Assembly: GCA_024036415.1 (NCBI GenBank)
Contig: JAMWET010003910.1
Span: 40,114-104,113 of the forward strand
Source: Prochilodus magdalenae
Taxonomy: Eukaryota; Chordata; Actinopteri; Characiformes; Prochilodontidae
Length of the DNA: 64,000 nucleotides
Direction of reading: 5' to 3'
Below the pieces are notes generated by a model that did not search any database, was not told where the DNA came from, and saw only the letters and a list, made by a program, of their open reading frames with translations. Of this stretch, positions 57,290-64,000 are shown piece after piece (position 1 is the stretch's first letter; each line of letters opens with the position of its first letter). The position numbers and the translations under genes are program-made.

Positions 57290-58640
57290 GTGCCGAGCCA
57301 GTGTGTTCCTGATACCCATGTGACAGGTTAGCGCAGATTTAACCGATCCAGTGTGTTTCTCATGCAGATATGACAAATCCAACACAGCGCTAACACAAAT
57401 CCAATTAATCTGCTAATGTGGTAAAACAGGGTCACTGTGATGCTAATGCTGAGCTATTATCGCCTGTATGGTGGAGCTATTGTATTGCTAATATGGATTT
57501 AAAGCATTGCTAATATGCTTCCTATCGTTTGCCAATGCAGATCAAACTCATTGCTAACACAGATATAATAGATGCAGCGGTAATACACATAATATACACA
57601 CGCTAATATAGATAAGTCAGATTTAATGTGTCGCTAATGCAGATCTGACTTACACTACATGGACAAAAGTATTGGGACACAATACATATATTGCTAATGC
57701 AGACTGGACGGTTAATGTGCATATGACTAATCCAATCTATTATGGGCTAATGTTGATCGGACTGTATAACCAATGCATTTCCGCTTCTTTGCTAACATAG
57801 GCAGATTAAATGTGTTGGTAATGCAAATCCTGTTTACCCTATATAGACAAAAGTATTGGGACGCACCTCGTGAATCTATAATAATGCGTGGTGTCCCCTT
57901 ACTTTTGTCCTTATACTGTAATGTATGCTGAAAATAGTGATAGATGACTGACAGATCTAAACTGATGATAATGCATATATGGCGGATCCAATATGTTGCC
58001 ATGATAGACATGACAGGAGAGAACGTGTGCTGCTAATGAAGATAAGATAAACCCAGTGTACTGCTAATACCCTTCTATTTTGATATTGACATTGATATCG
58101 ATAAGACTCAGATTCAGTGTGTTGCTAAGGCAGCTTTGACAGATCAGATCAGATATGCTGCTAATTGGGACAGATCCAGTGTGGCCTATCTTTATGCACA
58201 TATGGCCAATGAAATGTATTGCTAGCAGATCTGGTGTTCTGCTAATGCTAATACAGCCGTATGTATCAATTAATCTAGCGTACTGCTAATACCTTTGTAG
58301 TTATTTGATGATAGTGATAACACAGATTCTGTGTGTTGCTAAGACAGATATGACGAGATATATGGATATCAGTGCTAGTTAAATACACATACGGGATAGG
58401 CAATGTATTGCTAACAAGTGTAATGCTAACGCAATATAGCGGATTCAGTGCACTGCTAATACACATTTAATGTGTTGCTAATGCAGATATGGCTGGGCCA
58501 CAGTACTGATCATATAAATATTGATATAATATCGTTAGAACTGCTAACACAGAAATGAACCAGTGTGTTCAGCGTATCGCTAGTACAGATTTATTGCGCT
58601 GCTAGCGGGAATACAACATATCCTGCTAGCATCCTTTATG
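57290..58640. repeat. Strongly decayed tandem array built on GCTAATGCAGAT
   Basis: Variants of CAGTGTGTTGCTAATGCAGA and TATGACAGATCCA recur at irregular 35-70 bp spacing throughout. The motif phasing is lost, but word density is far above chance by eye. Short transposon ends have inserted at 57,650 and 57,838. Confidence 0.65.
57838..57918. mobile_element. Minimal transposon remnant with inverted ends (about 80 bp)
   Basis: TATATAGACAAAAGTATTGG at the left is inverted at the right as CCTTACTTTTGTCCTTATAC. This is the tip of a common fish family (ACACTATATGGACAAAAGTA); a single unpaired tip is also present at 57,653-57,683. The internal part is almost completely deleted. Confidence 0.7.
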
Positions 58641-60294
58641 TTAGCATGAACACTGTGTGTTTCTACTGCAGGATTATCATGCTGAAAGCTAAAAGTAGAT
58701 TTGTGGATAGAGAGCTTTCAAGCTATGCAGCCATCCCCCCCCGAACAGTGTGCTACGTGATCACGTTACCCACCACCATCGCTAACCGCTAACTGCGCCC
58801 TGTTTGCCTTCTAAAAGCTCTTTCTCTGCAGCGGGGCGCCGATCGCCGGGCCATGCCGCCCTTTCCATTTCTCTTAATCAAGCCTTTGAGCTGTCACAGC
58901 GGGCAGTCATCAATTAGCACAGAGATCCGATTTCCCTGCTCCCTCTTCGGGGACACGGGCAGCCAGGCGCGCCGCGACTTTTACGCTTATTTAAAAACCG
59001 GCGAGCAAACAAGCACAGGTGAACACCTTCCGGGCCCTCTGGAAATTGGTGTCAGGCCCTCAACTTCCGGCAGGGTCCCCGGCAGTACCGGTTCCACAAC
59101 CCTGAAAACCACCTTGACGTGCTCTCTGGGTTTTTAGCGCCACGTGAGCGGAGCTCGCAGCAGCGCACACCTTAACACCTTACTAACACCTCTGGGAGGA
59201 CTATCACAGCTCCGATGACCAGAAAGGGCACGCCAGTCTGCGAAGCGCCGGCTCCAAGGTTTCAGTGCTCCAGCACTTGCGAACTAGCAATTTGCCCCTG
59301 CGGTGGCCAGGGGAAGTTGTTTTGCTACCGCTGCGGCGTGGAAAAGATGGGACTTCAAAAATGCATCACAGGGGAAAAGAGCCGGAGAGGCAGGCGGCCC
59401 GGATTAGAGAGCTTTATAAATAAAACGCATCTCCTCGGCTTTTTACTCCGCTCTTCTCGGGTGTCAGGCTTTTCCCCGTCTCTTGGCTGGCGTCACTCTG
59501 AAGGGAAGCGACGAGTCGCTTTGTATCTTGATGCTCGGTTCCTGTTTGGAGGAGTGACTCTGTGCTCCTGGGAATAATGTGGATGGGAATGAAAGGGGGG
59601 GGGGTAAGACGACTGGGAAAGAGTGTTTAGGCCGTTAAATAGAGGATCCGTTCCTGTGTTTTTGTCGCTGTGGGCTGTCTTGTGTAAAACAGCGCCAGTA
59701 AATCATCCGGAATCAAAGTGCCGTTCCTTTAACGGCGAGGATAAAGCAGCGTGCACGAGCAGCATCACCAGCCTGTATTAGCAGGATTTCACGGTGCTTG
59801 GGTTTACGGCTCTCAGTTCAGTTCCGAAAGCCCAGATATGCATATGGACCGATATGGTGAATTAGTTCGACCTGCAGCTCCACAGTAAAACAAGCTTGGA
59901 TATTTAGAAGGATTAGGCGTGGATCTACGTGAATCCACAATACAGACGGCAACAATAACAATAAACAACATCATCATTTATAGGGAATTCTCTATTGGGA
60001 AATTAAATCTTACTGTTTCTATTAAAAGTCTTTTAATGTGGAGCTGAAATAGAACTTCATCAAAAGTTTCCTTTTATGATGCCGTTGGAGTTGTGGCCTA
60101 TAGGTGGAGCCTTATTTTTGCCACACCCCTGGATTTTGGAGCAGGAAGAGAAGACTGTATTCCTGTCCCTCTTGGCCACATGGTGAGCAGTTAGATCCCA
60201 CAGTTCCACAAGTCAGAAAATCAGTGTGGAACATAAAGACCTGTCACTACAGGAACACACCAACTGTTCAAAGCTCCGTTTGCTATATAACACA
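58641..60294. other. Non-coding sequence, with a CpG-rich unique block at about 58,800-59,580
   Basis: Plus strand 58833-59018 is open in one frame between a strong acceptor (TCTTTCTCTGCAG) and a fair donor (AGCACAG|GTGAAC). The peptide is not recognised, and the sequence (GTCATCAATTAGCACAGAG) looks more like a conserved regulatory element. 59,600-60,290 shows no gene. Confidence 0.3.
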
Positions 60295-60333
60295 GATTAA
60301 TTAACAATATTAAAAATATTCAACTGTTTAAAA

Positions 60334-60403
<70 letters not shown>

Positions 60404-60452
60404 TATATACACATTTTAAACAGTTGAATATTTTTAATATTGTTAATTAATC
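60295..60452. repeat. Perfect palindromic inverted repeat, 44-bp arms with (TA)n centre
   Basis: 60295-60338 and 60409-60452 are exact reverse complements (arm begins GATTAATTAACAATATTAAA and ends TTAAAATGTGT). The 70-bp centre is TA repeats with TGTGTATA/TATACACA that also pair. The whole 158 bp can form one long hairpin or cruciform. Confidence 0.95.
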
Positions 60453-60460
60453 GGTAATTA

Positions 60461-60508
<48 letters not shown>

Positions 60509-61614
60509 TTATATAGGGGCTTATATATATATATATATCTATATAGACACTTAGTGCACTTAGTGGGCTATGAAGGACATATTCAGGTGCATATGTGTCA
60601 GTATGCAATAATTTTATGCCATGTATAGCAGCATTAGCATCGCGTATAGTCAGTATGTAATAAATTGCTCAGCCCCCATACGGTCAGCTGCAGGCATTAG
60701 CCTCGCGTTAGTATATATATATATATATGGTGTATTTTATAGTTCTATTACGTATATTCGGTTAAATATTCCATGCATACTTGAAAATTTTATTGAAATA
60801 TTAATTCCATTTCAGTGTCATGCAAACCCTATTTTGGTATGGGATGAACTACACTATATAGGAAGTGAATTTTGATCATTCCATGTATAGCAATATCCAT
60901 TGTCATTCCATATATGTCCAAGTTGGCTTGCCATTATATATATGAAATGATTAAATATGAATGAAATGGTGAATTTCATACGGAATGCAGTAAAGCTGGC
61001 CTTACTTGACTCACTAGGATAGAAAGTGTGGCTCCACCGACTCACAGTAAAAGTACAGTATGCTTTTTCGTTCTCCTGTTAAGTCCCTTTGGAGATAGAG
61101 AGTTTGGTTCCGACAGCAGAGATGTGTTCCAGTGTAGGCCAATTTGGGAAAAGTGAAAGGAGAACAGAGAGTTTTACCACCTCGTTCAAGAGCGGAAACT
61201 TTCAGCTCCGACAGCAGCAGCCCAGTTTCAGCTCCTTTCGTTAACTTCACACGCAGCAGATCAGAACAGGAACTACACCCTCTGATGTGGGTACACAGGT
61301 GTATGTGCTCCTACACGGCTGATCTGCTCCTATAGGCAGCAGTGACTGGTCGAGTGAGACTGAGCCTGAAACGTTTACCCTAATACCGGCCAAATTTAAA
61401 TACAACAGCATCACCACAGAGTCCGGATAATGGCATAGGGTCCGGTGTGGGGGGCATCGCTGGTCACGTGTTTAAACTGATTACTGCCATTGGAGTAAAC
61501 TGTGTTCAGGCCTTTAGCGAGGAAGCTTCCAGGATCGGCCTTTTGCCATATCAGACTTGTGATGGATTGGCACCACATGGATTGACATGGGGTGATTTTA
61601 CATCACAGGTTACA
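60453..61614. other. Non-coding sequence with (TA)n tracts at 60,462-60,505 and 60,520-60,545
   Basis: AT microsatellites followed by unique sequence. No supported gene. Confidence 0.4.
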
Positions 61615-62445
61615 CAGGTGTAGCACCTTTCACATTCCCAAGGACACTTTATAATTAAAATAATAATAATAATAATTATGAAGAATGAAAATATTCTGAA
61701 AAAGTTTTGAACTGGGCTTTAAAGACGGAAGGAGAGGGAGAAGTGTGAATAGTTGAAGGTAGGGAGTCCCAGAGTGTGGGGGAGCCGCAACACTAACGGA
61801 CCTCCCACCCATAGAGGAAAGCCTGAACCTAGGAACAGCCAGAAGGCCAGAGTGAGGGGACCTGAGCATAGGGATTTAAGAGGGCTGACAGTGAGCTGGG
61901 TGCTAGTCCATGCTAGGCTTTAAAGGTCAGTAGCAGGATCATATAGTGGACGTGCTCTGTATCTGGTAGCCTGTGTAGCTGAAGAAGGATGGGGGTGATG
62001 TGCATGGACGTCATGGTGCGTGCTGAGACTCTGGCTGTGCAGTTTTGAATGTACTGCAGAGGGCGAAGGGTTTTGGAGGGTGAACCATGGAACAGACACC
62101 TGCAGTAATCTAACCTGGATCTACTGACTGAACCAGCACCTTCAGAAGTAACCAGAGGGCGGAGTCTAGCGATACTGCGGAGAAGAAGAGAGGCAGACTC
62201 GGCCAGAGGTTTAATACGGGAAGCAAAGCTGAGGCAGGGCTTAAACAGGACACCAAGGTGCCGCACAGAAGGGGACGGGGTCACTGGGGTCTCCTTAAAA
62301 CAAAGCACGTAGTCAATCATAAATTGGGTAGCTTCAGAAACCAGTGTGTTAACTCCTGAACGCAGAGCAGCAGTGAGCAAGGCGGAACCCTGAGGGACCC
62401 CCTGAGAAACCAGAGCAGTGTTCGATGTGTGCTTCCCAAATGACC
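61615..62445 (-). pseudogene. L2-like LINE relic: reverse transcriptase C-terminal part and 3' end
   Basis: Minus strand. An open frame (62380-61913) gives VRHLGVLFKPCLSFASRIKP, SIARLRPLVTSEGAGS, SRLDYCRCLFHGSPSKTL, LQYIQNCTARV and ILLQLHRLPD, the ordered blocks after the active site in L2/CR1/Rex-type reverse transcriptases. Just upstream, VSQGVPQGSALL is readable (the GVPQGSVL motif before the active site), joined directly to a later region: the YADD catalytic block is deleted. The 3' region ends with an ATT microsatellite and GTCCTTGGGAATGTGAAAGG, like L2 tails. It is 5'-truncated and inactive. Confidence 0.85.
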
Positions 62446-64000
62446 TTAATCCAAGGTCAAAGCTTCAGAGGAGGTGGGAACGTGACGTAGGAAATGTTGA
62501 CGCCGCTGAGATGACTCCTACACCTGAGCTTCTACTACACACACGAGGAGCCTGGATAACTTGAACAGAGCCTCAGAATGGAGAAGACCCCTAGACCCAC
62601 AGAACCTACAGAGCTAAAGAACCACTTTCAACAATGTTAATGGGGGATTAACCACCCCGTAGGCCCGCCTCTCCGTCTATAACCGGCTGTTATCTCCGCC
62701 ATACTCTGATGCATGAGCGCTATGCCATGCGGAAGGCCGCCTTCCTTTCCCTCGGCTAATCCTCTACAGCGGCAGACTCCAGCCTCACAGCCATGGACCC
62801 GAACCAGGAGTTCAGCATGTTAGCCGAGCCCTGAGCTAGCCGCAATCGCCTGCTGCTCGTTCACAGCTGGCAGCACCTGAGCAAGCCTGAGTCGTTTCCA
62901 ATAGCGCTCTCGCTCCGAGCTGCTCCCCCACAAGCAGCTCTTCTGGCGGTTAGGTACGCCCCCCGCCGCGCACCGACAGTTTTCCGCCTTCCGAGGCACG
63001 ACTGTGGAAATTACTGCCACACGGTATCGATGGATATTGATTGTTTTCCCTTTCAAATCAGGGCTGGCACAGTGCCACGCTCCCAGCCGGATCTAGAACA
63101 TGGCTGTCGGTTGACGTACAGCGTTGTTATGGTGCTGTGTGCTGCTAAATCGGTAATTCCCCTACTCACCTGTAGCTCCTTAAGGATGGATCGAGTTCGG
63201 GAATGCGGATATGAACAGCTGGCAGACCAATGAGCTCATACAGCTGTATGCAAAGGTTTGTGCACCCCTGGACACGTGTGTTGCTTTCTGAAGTAAGGAG
63301 AGGCAAACACACTCTCTTCAAAGCAAAGCAGATGGGATAAAAAATAGAGGATTTGCAGAATTCCATCGGAATATGTTGGAATAATGAGTCCTGCTCCATA
63401 TTCACTTGTAGTACAGAGCATTCCTTTCTGGGTATCTGGGTGTGTTGAGAGTTGGTGTGTGAGGTAGTGACAGTAGGAGCGACCGAACCCTGTAGATAAT
63501 TCCCTGTAGATAATTCCCTGTAGATAAGGTACGACCTGGAGACTCTTCCAAACATACGTTTTTCCGAACATCAGGCATAGAGCCAGGGTGAAAAAGCAGG
63601 ACATCAACCAACTCTGATTGAGGACCGAGAGCCCTGGGTTTACCTGGAGGGAGGGTTGGTGTGCTGGTACTGAGGCCCTGTTTTGGGAATTCCTATCGCC
63701 TGATCGGGAATGCTGTGCTTTTTTATGCAACATATGGTCCAAACGTTTTTCCTTTCAGGAATAATGGGGTGGAAAAGTGCACGCCCATCTCCTGTACTAC
63801 TCGACCGACAGACTATTTTACGTGTACTTAATGCAGACCCATGAGCAGGAATTCAAAATTCCAACTTGCACTTGTCTGATTTCCCCCAATCCCCTGTTCC
63901 TCCCATAGACCTCCATTCATGTATTGCTCATACCAGAACTCTATATGGTCTCCTTTACCCTACAGCCACCAAACTGCATGTACTCGCACAGGACAGTCCT
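62446..64000. other. Non-coding sequence with transposon-end fragments near 63,244
   Basis: TGTATGCAAAGGTTTGTGCA with CCCCTGG at 63,244-63,270 is the tip of a common fish transposon. 63,480-63,530 carries three direct copies of GATAATTCCCTGTA. A minus-strand donor-like site (GAGCTACAG|GTGAGTAGG) at 63,165 follows a 74-nt open stretch; it ends in a phase incompatible with gypc and the peptide is not recognised. Confidence 0.35.

Noticed and set aside
63166..63239. 74-nt candidate exon (peptide starting LYELIGLP) with a strong GTGAGT donor
   Set aside because: It cannot supply the phase-1 end needed upstream of the gypc stalk exon (that frame has TAA), its acceptor overlaps a transposon tip, and the peptide is not recognised.

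Overview
This window is vertebrate chromosomal DNA, almost certainly from a ray-finned fish. The evidence is split exons with consensus splice sites, Tc1/mariner transposons of the kind common in fish, L2/Rex-like LINE remnants, a tRNA-type SINE and very long microsatellites and minisatellites. There is no operon structure and no bacterial, phage or CRISPR content. Most long open frames are by-products of tandem repeats (TG, 40-bp, 45-bp, 15-bp and 23-bp arrays) or pieces of transposons, and I do not call them genes.

One host gene is supported: glycophorin C (gypc), on the minus strand. Its last coding exon (20211-20407) encodes the end of the membrane helix and a cytoplasmic tail with the protein 4.1-binding motif and a C-terminal YFI. 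Two further 33-bp exons (25180-25212 and 34460-34492) have good splice sites, are both phase 1-1, and join to the last exon without a stop to complete the membrane helix and a Thr-rich stalk. The 5' exons were not found. A promoter-like cluster near 54.84-55.01 kb on the same strand is only a weak candidate. Coordinates below about 19.4 kb lie 3' of the gene.

Layout. 0-9 kb: a 26-bp minisatellite, then a LINE reverse transcriptase fragment whose core motif was amplified into a 32-bp array, then a Tc1 relic. 9.4-11.8 kb: a 22-bp array. 14.3-15.4 kb: a 40-bp array. 17.9-25.2 kb: short transposons and the gypc 3' part, including a complete Tc1 element inserted about 33 nt from a gypc splice donor. 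29.0-30.6 kb: a 50-bp array split by a LINE tail. 32.3-38.8 kb: several tandem arrays, a SINE piece, a gypc exon and a chimeric transposon. 40.6-41.5 kb: a second Tc1 relic. 43.2-44.5 kb: a 45-bp array. 49.6-51.5 kb: TG, TC and 23-bp arrays. 53.8-54.1 kb: a SINE. 55.7-56.9 kb: a long inverted repeat. 57.3-58.6 kb: a decayed tandem array. 60.3-60.45 kb: a perfect 44-bp-arm palindrome. 61.6-62.4 kb: an L2-like LINE relic.

Tandem arrays occupy roughly a fifth of the window, and at least three dispersed repeat families recur five or six times each. I found no coordinated multi-gene system. The most informative points are the gypc micro-exon structure, the birth of a minisatellite from LINE coding sequence, and an amplified Tc1 deletion derivative. 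Family names come from memory of typical sequences; no database search was possible.
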